Source of the DNA: an uncultured Coleofasciculus sp.
GTDB lineage: Bacteria > Cyanobacteriota > Cyanobacteriia > Cyanobacteriales > Coleofasciculaceae
Length of the DNA stretch: 9,740 nucleotides
Assembly (NCBI GenBank): GCA_902805485.1
Contig: CADCTM010000561.1
Span: forward strand, 1-9,740
Reading direction: 5' to 3'
Both the position numbers and the translations under genes were made by a program. The stretch's first letter is position 1. Every line of letters starts with the position of its first letter. Shown here in pieces: positions 1 through 6,400 of this stretch. The notes below the pieces were generated by a model. That model did no database searches and had not been told where the DNA came from. It was given only the letters and a program-made list of their open reading frames with translations.

Positions 1-1311
1 CTTTAACCAAAAATCGACAATTAAACTAGCCTCAACCGCACTCAATTCTAACTGTGATAAAAGTAAAGGCTGTTCCTCCTGAATATCACTAAATTGAGCA
101 TAAGCTTCTAAGTAATACTCATTCGCCCGTTCCCAGGCATAATCATCAATTAACCCCCATTTTTTTGTATAGTCAGGAGAACCAGGATAAGGAAACAAAG
201 GGACAGGTTTATTTGCCCAAACCCCAAAACTTTGTAAGTTCTGACGCCATGCTTCAATCGCATTTGGATCGTCTACTTTTCCATCCAATAAATTAGCTTG
301 AACAAAGGGAACGTGTTTCTTGGCATAGATTAATAACTCAGTCAACGCTTCCGTGGAAAGTCGGCAATTTTTATCCAACAAATCACGCCCCTGTTCAGAA
401 ATACTTTCCACCCCCGCCTCAATAGAAACACAACCCGCACGTCCGAGTAATTCCAGTAAAGGCGGCGTCCACAAATCAATGCGCGTCTGAATGCCGAATT
501 TAATTGATCGCGAAACTAATGCCTCAAGAAGCGATCGCTGTGGTAAAAAAATCTCATCAATAAAATAAACATACTCGACGCCCTGCTCCACTAGACCATC
601 TAATTCTTCCAGAATCACCCCTAGCGGGCGCTTGCGGTAGCCGTTACGAAAGTTTTCTTTCGCACAGAAGGAACAGCGATAAGGACAGCCGCGAGACGCT
701 TCCATCTCCGCACCAGCCCCAGTTGGTACAGTCTCAAAACGGTGATGGTGATGATGATGCCGTCGGATCATTTCTGGCTGCCAATGCAGGGCTGGCAATG
801 CTGTCATATCCGAGGCGTGGGGACTACCTTGTACGTGTGGTTCGCCTGCCTTCCAGTAGCAAATTGACGACACATCCTGCCAATCCTGAGTTAATTTTGG
901 CAGAATTTCCTCACATTCTCCCAGAATTACGACATCAACGCCTAGTTTTTTCAGTGTCGCCTTGGGTGTTGTGGAACCGTGAGGACCAACCGCAACCAAT
1001 GTGCCGCCCATGTCTCGTAAGTCTCGCACAGTTTCTTGAGGAACGCGCAACTCTGGCGGGGCACAGCGCCAAAATAGATAACTCGGTGCTGTGGTAATGA
1101 CGGTAAAATCTGGCTCAAAGGCGGCAACTTGGTTTTTGACTTCTTCTCGTGACAGATTATCTAACTGCCCATCGACAAGAAAAACGAGATGTCCTTCTCG
1201 TTCTAATAAGGCTTTTGCATAGCCGTATTCAAGAGGTAAATGGGGTTCTCGGCAGCCGAAATAGGTACTACCAGTAAATGTCCAGTTGGGATTAATTAGT
1301 GCGTATTTCAT
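1..1311 (-). CDS. B12-binding domain radical SAM protein, C-terminus cut by window edge
   Basis: I read 437 codons from ATG at 1311-1309 to the left edge with no stop; an in-frame TAG lies seven codons upstream, so this is the first ATG. The N-terminal ~140 residues look like a cobalamin-binding Rossmann domain (start MKYALINPNW, then CREPHLPLEYGYA, a common opening in B12-type radical SAM proteins). The radical SAM domain begins near residue 200, with the 4Fe-4S motif CPYRCSFC (Cys209, Cys213, Cys216), followed by FIDEIF (250-255) and the barrel segment IEAGVESIS (297-305). Such enzymes use a 5'-deoxyadenosyl radical and often cobalamin for methyl transfer or rearrangement on unreactive carbons. 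Six consecutive histidines (185-190) sit between the two domains. It is the third gene of the sugar operon, 105 bp after the fusion gene. From memory it resembles the TIGR04295 family; a profile search is needed to confirm. The substrate is unknown. Confidence 0.88.
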   Translation of the reverse strand, partial: MKYALINPNWTFTGSTYFGCREPHLPLEYGYAKALLEREGHLVFLVDGQLDNLSREEVKNQVAAFEPDFTVITTAPSYLFWRCAPPELRVPQETVRDLRDMGGTLVAVGPHGSTTPKATLKKLGVDVVILGECEEILPKLTQDWQDVSSICYWKAGEPHVQGSPHASDMTALPALHWQPEMIRRHHHHHHRFETVPTGAGAEMEASRGCPYRCSFCAKENFRNGYRKRPLGVILEELDGLVEQGVEYVYFIDEIFLPQRSLLEALVSRSIKFGIQTRIDLWTPPLLELLGRAGCVSIEAGVESISEQGRDLLDKNCRLSTEALTELLIYAKKHVPFVQANLLDGKVDDPNAIEAWRQNLQSFGVWANKPVPLFPYPGSPDYTKKWGLIDDYAWERANEYYLEAYAQFSDIQEEQPLLLSQLELSAVEASLIVDFWLK

Positions 1312-1335
1312 AAGTTTACCACGGATGCTCTAACG

Positions 1336-1449
1336 GATTTAACGGCTCGGTTATTGCTATAGCTTTTTCGTTTTTGAGTAGGGATAATTGTTGATTTAAC
1401 TGATTTAACGGCTTGTTTATTGGCGCCATTTCTTGATTTTTGAGTAGGA
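1336..1449. repeat. Imperfect tandem duplication, 48-bp unit, 66-bp period
   Basis: Two related 48-bp units lie at 1336-1383 and 1402-1449. Each begins GATTTAACGGCT or a one-base variant and ends TTTTTGAGTAGG; the middle ten bases have diverged. A further GATTTAAC precedes the second unit at 1393. The right-hand unit contains the stop codon and the last codons of the epimerase fusion gene, so the repeat supplies the C-terminal tail of that protein. The period is a multiple of three. Confidence 0.65.
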
Positions 1450-3555
1450 AGGGCTGAGGCGTGGGAGGGTTTTGTTTGTGTGTTCTTTTTCTAGTAACCA
1501 TTGGTATAGATTTTGGATGCCTTGGTGAATGTTGATTTGTGGTCTCCAACTTGTTGCGGCTTGAAACTTACTAGAATCAGATACGTAATAACGTTGGTCG
1601 CCAGGTCGCCAGTTGTCGAAATCAACGCTGGGCTTTTTGCCGTGAATTTTGCCAATTAGTTCGATGAATTCAACTAAACTTGTCGTGTTTTCCTGTCCGC
1701 CACCAATGTTAAAGGCTTGCCCCGATAGTTTGTAAATATTCTTTTGAGCTAACAGGAAGGCATTAATTAAATCGTCAATAAATAAGATATCTCGGACTTG
1801 CCTTCCGTCGCCGTAGAGGATAATTTTCTGCTCTTTAATTGTCTGAATTAAGAAGTGTGCTACCCAGCCTTGATCTTCAGTGCCGAACTGATGGGAGCCG
1901 TAGATGCAACTCATGCGGAAGACGACGGCGGGGAGGTTGAAGGTACGGGCGTAATCAAGGACGTATTGATCGGCAGCACCTTTGGAACAACCGTAGGGGC
2001 TGTGGAAGTCGAGAGGTTGGTCTTCGTTAATGCCAGTTTTGATTTTTTGGGGTTGATAACGACTGCAATTGAGCTGAAGTTGAATGTCTGGAAGAGTACC
2101 GTAAACTTTGTTGGTGGAGGTGAAGATCAGGGGTAAAGGGATGGTAAGGCGTCGTATTTCTTCGAGTAAGTTTATTGTACCCAAGGCATTAATTTCAAAG
2201 TCATTAATCGGATTATTAACGCTAGTTGTTACGGCGACTTGGGCGGCGAAGTGAAAGACAAAGCTTGTGTCTTTGAGGGCTTGGCGGAGGGAAAAGCGAT
2301 CGCGAATATCGGCAATTTCAATTTGCAGCAAGTCGCCATACTGAGACTTGAGCCAACGTAAATTTTGTTCCACACCAGGGCGACAGAGGTTGTCCAATAC
2401 CCGCACAGGTTGCCCTAAACTTAGCAAGCGCTGGGCAAGATTTGTGCCGATAAATCCCGCACCTCCTGTAATTAGGACAGGTTGTTGTTTTGAGTCGCCG
2501 ACAGCTAGAGGATAGGATGTTTGGCGTTGCTGAGTGTGAGGATGATTTTGCTGTAGGGGTAGTGTCCGTACTAAAGCTTCGGCTGTGTTTATCCCTACTA
2601 CTGCAACGCCAGATTTTTGCGGTTCCATCTGGGCAATATCTCTGACGGCGGGCAGCCCTCCACTCGCCCACAGGCGGTAGAGTAGCTTTGGGCTGTCGTC
2701 GGTGCGTTTTAACCCGAAATGATACTCCCGTTCATCGGTGTGGAAGCCGTCGATGGTGGGAAAGTCAGGATTAAGATCATGGGCGCCATACCAGTAGAAG
2801 CGCTCAACTGGGGCATTTAGGGCGTTAACAAATTCGCCTAATTGTCGATGTTCGTCGTGCTGCCAGGTGGAAAACCCGGTTTCAGTAATCCAGATTTTTG
2901 CCTGAGACTTATATTGGTCGAGGACTGCCTGTACTTTTGCGATGTTTTTGTTCCAGCCTTCCCAGGCGTACTCCCAGTTGCCGGGGAAGCCGTGAATGCC
3001 GATCGCATTAATATAGGTCAGTAAACCGCGATCGCCCATCAGTTTCAGCCAGTTTGGGTCAACCGGACTCATCCCCCCTAACAAGGTTTTTTTCCCCCGG
3101 TATTGCGCCCAGTAAGCCGCTCGACCGATCATTTCACTAAAAATCTCCCATTCGGCATCAAGCGTCCAATCCCACTCACTGATGTTATTTGGCTCATTCC
3201 ACAGTTCTATCCACTCAAAATAATCCCCAAAACGGGTAATCATTTCGTCGATAAAATCGGCATAAGCTTTTGCTTCCCGTGGCGGCGCGGCAGTTCTCGG
3301 TACAATTCCCAAAGAGGGCGGCGTATACAGGAAACAGGGCAGGATATCTACCTCCTGTGCCAGCCGTGGCAGTAGCCAAGCGTACCACTCCTGACCCGAT
3401 GCGGTATGGCAATCTGCCCAGGAAACCCCTGTCCGTAGATGGGTGACTCCTAGGGTTTTTAAGTCTTTAAGTACCTGCTCAACTCGCTGATATTCTCCCA
3501 GGCGAAACCATTCCAAAATACCGATAGTTGTCATATGTTGTTTGTCCTGTGTCAT
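1417..3555 (-). CDS. Glycoside-hydrolase-like domain fused to CDP-paratose 2-epimerase-like SDR
   Basis: 712 residues in two domains. Residues ~8-300 form a clan-A (beta/alpha)8 glycosidase-like domain: IELWNEPN carries the putative acid/base Glu121, and WITETGFS the putative nucleophile Glu225. There is no signal peptide, so it should act in the cytoplasm. After a polar, Gln-rich linker (~320-357), residues ~358-690 form an extended SDR with the NAD-binding motif GGAGFIG (364-370), TSTNKVYG (479-486) and YGCSK (Tyr521, Lys525). The run NKVYG...SPYGCSKGAADQY...FGTEDQGWVAHF is typical of CDP-paratose/tyvelose 2-epimerases, which invert C2 of a nucleotide sugar. The last ~20 residues are a basic tail encoded in repeat DNA. 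ATG at 3534 (residue 8, MTTIGILEW) is an equally plausible start. It is the middle gene of the operon, 59 bp after the upstream epimerase. The true substrate is unknown. Confidence 0.88.
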   Translation of the reverse strand: MTQDKQHMTTIGILEWFRLGEYQRVEQVLKDLKTLGVTHLRTGVSWADCHTASGQEWYAWLLPRLAQEVDILPCFLYTPPSLGIVPRTAAPPREAKAYADFIDEMITRFGDYFEWIELWNEPNNISEWDWTLDAEWEIFSEMIGRAAYWAQYRGKKTLLGGMSPVDPNWLKLMGDRGLLTYINAIGIHGFPGNWEYAWEGWNKNIAKVQAVLDQYKSQAKIWITETGFSTWQHDEHRQLGEFVNALNAPVERFYWYGAHDLNPDFPTIDGFHTDEREYHFGLKRTDDSPKLLYRLWASGGLPAVRDIAQMEPQKSGVAVVGINTAEALVRTLPLQQNHPHTQQRQTSYPLAVGDSKQQPVLITGGAGFIGTNLAQRLLSLGQPVRVLDNLCRPGVEQNLRWLKSQYGDLLQIEIADIRDRFSLRQALKDTSFVFHFAAQVAVTTSVNNPINDFEINALGTINLLEEIRRLTIPLPLIFTSTNKVYGTLPDIQLQLNCSRYQPQKIKTGINEDQPLDFHSPYGCSKGAADQYVLDYARTFNLPAVVFRMSCIYGSHQFGTEDQGWVAHFLIQTIKEQKIILYGDGRQVRDILFIDDLINAFLLAQKNIYKLSGQAFNIGGGQENTTSLVEFIELIGKIHGKKPSVDFDNWRPGDQRYYVSDSSKFQAATSWRPQINIHQGIQNLYQWLLEKEHTNKTLPRLSPSYSKIKKWRQ

Positions 3556-3583
3556 TTGTCTGTTCGTCCCAAGTTATTTACTA

Positions 3584-3611
3584 ATGACTTATGACTTATG
3601 ACCAATGACTA
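3584..3611. repeat. Four tandem heptamers, STRR-like
   Basis: Four head-to-tail heptamers fill half of the 59-bp gap between the two epimerase genes: ATGACTT, ATGACTT, ATGACCA, ATGACTA. Short tandemly repeated repetitive (STRR) heptamers are known from filamentous cyanobacteria. Here the array would be transcribed within the operon, between the stop of the first gene and the start of the second. Confidence 0.75.
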
Positions 3612-3614
3612 ATT

Positions 3615-4730
3615 TCATACGCTTAGTCCGCGTGCAGCAAGTTCAGCGCTGGCTTCAACAACCCGATCAAAGGCAACTTGTCCCTCTAGCCAGGTGGCAA
3701 GTTCAACTAAGCCATCTTCTAGAGTGACACAGGGTTTGTAGCCTAAAGTTGTCCGTGCCTGGGTAATGTCAGCGAAGCAATGCCGCACGTCTCCCACCCG
3801 GTATTTCCCAGTAATTAAAGGCTGAATGTGTTCTTTGCCTAAGACTTTTGCCATAAGCTGGGCAGCTTCTAATACGGTATATTGGCGATCGCTTGCCACA
3901 TTAAATACTTTCCCAGCAGCTTCGGGAATTTCCATCGCCAGACGGCACGCCTGCACAACGTCATGGATGCTCACAAAGTCCCGCTTCTGATACCCGTCTT
4001 CAAAAATTAACGGCGGATTGTTGTTCAGTAAGCGAGAGGCGAAAATTGCTAAAACGCCTGTATAGGGGTTGGAGAGGGCTTGCCGAGTCCCATAAGTGTT
4101 GAAAAATCGCAAACCCACGCTGTTTATTCCATAAGTTTTCCCAAAAATCAGGCACATCTGCTCTTGGTCAAACTTAGAAAGGGCATAAACTGAGGCGAGG
4201 CTGGGTTGTTTAGTTTCTGGGGTAGGTATCGGAAGCAGCACCTCTTGTTCAGTGTTACGCACTTCCCAGTCTCCTGCCTTGAGTTGCTCAAGTTGGCGAT
4301 TTCCGGTACAGAGGTTGCCACTGGGGGTTTTGTAGAGTCCTTCGCCGTAGATGCTCATGCTTGATGCGACAATTAACTGCTCTACGGGTTGAGCGATCAG
4401 CGCCTCTAGCAGCACCGCTGTACCTAAATTGTTGGTACTGGTATAGTTTGTAATTTCATACATACTTTGCCCGACACCAACAACGGCGGCAAAATGGTAA
4501 ACGGTGTCTATGCCTTTCAGGGCGTGTCGCATCACTTGCGGATCGCGGACATCTCCAACAAGCAATTCAACTTCAGGATTTAGATACTCAGGTCGTTTGC
4601 GATCGGTGCCGTGTACCTGGAGGGAGAGATTATCGAGGGCGCGAACACGGTATCCAAGATTTAGCATCAAGTCGGCTAAGTGTGAACCGATGAACCCTGC
4701 TCCACCTGTAATTAGTATATGTTTGCTCAA
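3615..4730 (-). CDS. NAD-dependent epimerase/dehydratase (extended SDR, nucleotide-sugar type)
   Basis: 371 residues, about the usual length for nucleotide-sugar epimerases/dehydratases. The NAD(P)-binding motif GGAGFIG is at residues 9-15, the acidic residue after beta-2 is in ALDNLS (31-36), FAA is at 80-82, the catalytic serine region SSMSIYG at 123-129, and the catalytic pair Tyr182/Lys186 in YALSK. RFFNTYG (208-214) and QKRDFVSIHDV (248-258) are family hallmarks of sugar-substrate binding. An insertion at ~134-178 (Cys, Pro and Glu rich) precedes the active-site Tyr. The start codon is TTG at 4730-4728, fixed by a perfect AGGAGG six bases upstream. It is probably the first gene of the operon with the fusion protein and the radical SAM enzyme. 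It probably changes a UDP-, GDP-, dTDP- or CDP-sugar by epimerisation or dehydration; the sequence does not decide which. Confidence 0.9.
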   Translation of the reverse strand: MSKHILITGGAGFIGSHLADLMLNLGYRVRALDNLSLQVHGTDRKRPEYLNPEVELLVGDVRDPQVMRHALKGIDTVYHFAAVVGVGQSMYEITNYTSTNNLGTAVLLEALIAQPVEQLIVASSMSIYGEGLYKTPSGNLCTGNRQLEQLKAGDWEVRNTEQEVLLPIPTPETKQPSLASVYALSKFDQEQMCLIFGKTYGINSVGLRFFNTYGTRQALSNPYTGVLAIFASRLLNNNPPLIFEDGYQKRDFVSIHDVVQACRLAMEIPEAAGKVFNVASDRQYTVLEAAQLMAKVLGKEHIQPLITGKYRVGDVRHCFADITQARTTLGYKPCVTLEDGLVELATWLEGQVAFDRVVEASAELAARGLSV

Positions 4731-4736
4731 TCTCTG

Positions 4737-4742
4737 CCTCCT
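4737..4742 (-). promoter_or_regulatory. Perfect Shine-Dalgarno for the SDR epimerase (TTG start)
   Basis: On the minus strand AGGAGG is followed by the six bases CAGAGA and then TTG. A consensus ribosome binding site at ideal spacing justifies the non-ATG start, since GGAGFIG follows only eight residues later, as is normal in this family. Confidence 0.8.
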
Positions 4743-4781
4743 GTAGAGTAGTGCATAGCCCGTTATCGAGCGAAACCTAAC

Positions 4782-4808
4782 ACGTAAGCTAATTAGAAAT
4801 TAGTACGT
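4782..4808. promoter_or_regulatory. Bulged dyad upstream of the sugar operon
   Basis: Outer arms ACGTA (4782-4786) and TACGT (4804-4808) flank inner arms CTAATT (4789-4794) and AATTAG (4798-4803), with a two-base bulge and a three-base centre: 11 paired positions in 27 bases. It ends about 50 bases before the TTG start of the first operon gene, so it may be an operator or a 5' leader hairpin. No transcription factor motif is recognised. Confidence 0.45.
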
Positions 4809-5079
4809 AAATAATCTTTGACTGGCTGTCAGTTTCTCGCAACTATCCACGCAATATCAGTCATATTCCTGATTGAGTAAAAGGGATACATCAGCCCAAA
4901 GGCAGAGTCTTCTTCTTCTTCATTAAAGTTACATCTTGCCCTTTAATTCATAAGTCGGGGCGATACGCCCTTCTTGATTAAAAGGTGGGCGCGACTTTCT
5001 CACCCTACAAGAATCATTAAAGCAATTGTCCAATGCCAATTTTTCAGTAGGGGTATGATGTTATCGTGCCCTGACTGAT

Positions 5080-5293
5080 ATCCCTCTTCTGTCACTCTCC
5101 GAAAACATTTGCCATTTCTGAACTCTAGAGCCTTTGTATACTAAGCGATTGCCTACGACACCAGCAAAGCTGATCGCCAGATTTTTTTCTAACAATAAAT
5201 ACAGCCAGCAAATTTTTCTAATAGGATAGCTTGTATTGATTGACTGACAAGGCTTCTGGAGATTGTCTTCCCGGAGAGTGACAGAAGAGGGAT
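5080..5293. mobile_element. MITE-like element with perfect 22-bp terminal inverted repeats
   Basis: The sequence at 5080-5101 is repeated exactly, inverted, at 5272-5293; each arm includes CCCTCTTCTGTCACTCTCCG or its complement. The 170 bases between encode no protein. Inside is a partial palindrome, GCGAT...CAGC-AAA-GCTGATCGC (5145-5177), like the HIP1-containing palindromes scattered through cyanobacterial genomes. The arms are preceded and followed by AT, compatible with a two-base target duplication but not proof of one. The right end lies 18 bases beyond the anti-sigma stop codon. A non-autonomous transposon remnant is the simplest reading; no transposase is present. Confidence 0.6.
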
Positions 5294-5311
5294 GTATCGT
5301 GCGGCTGCTAT

Positions 5312-5746
5312 TTATATACTGCTAGAAATTAATAGACAGTTTCTTCCATCCCGGCAGCGTTGATACACAACTTGATCGGCAAGGCGTCTGAGTAGAAACC
5401 ACCCATACCCCCCTTCACGCAGTGTTCCTGGTTCTGGTTCCTCGATCGCATCTGGATTAAACGGTTCTCCTTGATCCCAAATCCGGATCTCAATTTTCCC
5501 ATCAAAAATAGCCAGCTCAATTTCAATAGTTGTGTCAGTTGGTAATTCGTGATGAGCATGACGAACGGCGTTGGAAAATCCTTCAGCCAGAGCGAGATTA
5601 AGCCGATAAAATTGGTGGTTCGAGCTGTATTTATGACAGATATTATTTGAGCAAAATTGCTCAAACCATTTCTGTACCTGGGCCTGGACAATCAAATCAC
5701 TTTTGACCTTGAGACGCTCAAGTCTTAACATCCCTATGCTCGGCAC
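5312..5746 (-). CDS. Anti-sigma regulatory factor (serine/threonine kinase type, HATPase_c_2 fold)
   Basis: 144 residues, the size of RsbW/SpoIIAB-like proteins, which bind a sigma factor or phosphorylate an anti-anti-sigma partner using ATP. The GHKL ATP-binding motifs are in order: N box LALAEGFSNAVRHAHHE (51-67, with Glu55 and Asn59), G1 box IWDQGEPF (89-96, Asp91 and Gly93), and G2 box REGGYGWFLLRRLAD (110-124). It is soluble, with no membrane segment. The start is GTG at 5746, with GGAG eight bases upstream; ATG at 5731 (residue 6) is an alternative with poorer spacing. It is a single gene, separated by 581 bp from the sugar operon and by over 600 bp from petD. No sigma factor or STAS-domain partner is encoded in the window, so its target is unknown. 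Confidence 0.87.
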   Translation of the reverse strand: MPSIGMLRLERLKVKSDLIVQAQVQKWFEQFCSNNICHKYSSNHQFYRLNLALAEGFSNAVRHAHHELPTDTTIEIELAIFDGKIEIRIWDQGEPFNPDAIEEPEPGTLREGGYGWFLLRRLADQVVYQRCRDGRNCLLISSSI

Positions 5747-5763
5747 TATGCTGACTCCACATT

Positions 5764-5913
5764 ACATCAGCTCACAAAAGATTAAGAATCAGACTCCCAA
5801 ATTACTGTTTGCTTTGATGGTTAATACATCGACACGTAAACGGTAAAAAAATTGAAGCCAGCCTGTTCTTTAAACTCCTATCAAGTCGCTTTTTATCTAT
5901 TTTGAGCTGATGT
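5764..5913. repeat. Inverted repeat ACATCAGCTCA flanking the anti-sigma upstream region
   Basis: ACATCAGCTCA at 5764-5774 is exactly complemented by TGAGCTGATGT at 5903-5913, 128 bases apart. Similarity continues a few A/T bases inwards with one gap. The left arm lies just before the ribosome binding site of the anti-sigma gene. It could be a pair of regulator sites or the ends of an old insertion. Confidence 0.35.
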
Positions 5914-6314
5914 CAGCGGTAATGAACTAAGTTTTGTAGACGCCCTGAGATTTTAGTAGAGCGGCTTCTTGTCGAGGAGAGTTTCCCTGGATAACCGACA
6001 CAAGCGGTGGAGCAACTCTAAAGTGCCTCGCTGTGCCGACTTGTTTACATATATTCTGGCTTTTTTTGTTGGTTTTTAGTAAGAAAAAATGCCCGATCGC
6101 TTTCCGAGAAAATGTACTAGCTAGCAAGCAATATCGCTCTAAAAACTAACAACCTTTTAAAAATTTACGAATGAGATGCCCAATCGCAAAAGTCATGTAT
6201 CGCTGACTTAAAGTTAGCTTATACACATACAACGATTTCCCAATCTGTGAACCCAGAAGGCAACAAAATGGTGAAACTTCATTGTACATTCTCTAATTTA
6301 TTCTTGGTAAATAG

Positions 6315-6381
6315 AAAAAAATGACGCCTGTTAATGTCTTTGTGTAGTACATGAGCACCACTAAGACACACACAAGCGTCA
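6315..6381 (-). terminator. petD: Probable intrinsic terminator of petBD
   Basis: On the minus strand, about 20 bases after the petD stop, two arms (6381-6359 and 6344-6322) can pair over 23 positions with 18 matches: TGACGC closes against GCGTCA, and a second block TGTCTT pairs with AAGACA. The loop is about 14 bases. Seven T residues (6321-6315) follow directly. A hairpin plus T-tract in the direction of petD transcription fits a Rho-independent terminator. It is longer and less GC-rich than usual. Confidence 0.65.
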
Positions 6382-6400
6382 AGGCAAAACCCCTACAGTC

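Larger units (their letters stand above)
4731..5311. other. Non-coding gap between the anti-sigma gene and the sugar operon
   Basis: I see no credible gene in these 581 bases. The part next to the operon must hold its promoter, but I find no convincing -35/-10 pair. It contains a bulged dyad (4782-4808), a small GC-rich hairpin (GGGCG-ATA-CGCCC, 4958-4970), a degenerate inverted patch GGTG...CACC near 4983-5005, and the inverted-repeat element at 5080-5293. No clear terminator for the anti-sigma gene is visible. Confidence 0.7.
5747..6400. other. Non-coding gap between petD and the anti-sigma gene
   Basis: No convincing gene. It holds the probable petBD terminator (6315-6381), a small stem AAGTCA/TGACTT (6190-6209), an interrupted stem CTTGTCG/CGACACAAG around 5968-6005, and an 11-bp inverted repeat (5764-5774 and 5903-5913) flanking the likely promoter of the anti-sigma gene. 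A 66-codon open frame at 5927-6127 (minus, TTG start) has no ribosome binding site or recognised domain and was not called. Confidence 0.65.

Noticed and set aside
723..1097. 124-codon plus-strand open frame
   Set aside because: Lies antisense within the radical SAM gene, whose cysteine motif and domain order are clear; no recognisable protein features.
1316..1549. 77-codon minus-strand frame rich in Asn, Pro and Leu
   Set aside because: Overlaps the 3' end of the fusion gene in another frame, and its repeats come from the duplicated DNA unit at 1336-1449.
1855..2136. 93-codon plus-strand open frame
   Set aside because: Antisense to the conserved SDR active-site region of the fusion gene; compositional shadow.
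5927..6127. 66-codon minus-strand frame starting at TTG
   Set aside because: No ribosome binding site, no domain, and it overlaps an interrupted stem; more likely decayed repeat or non-coding DNA.
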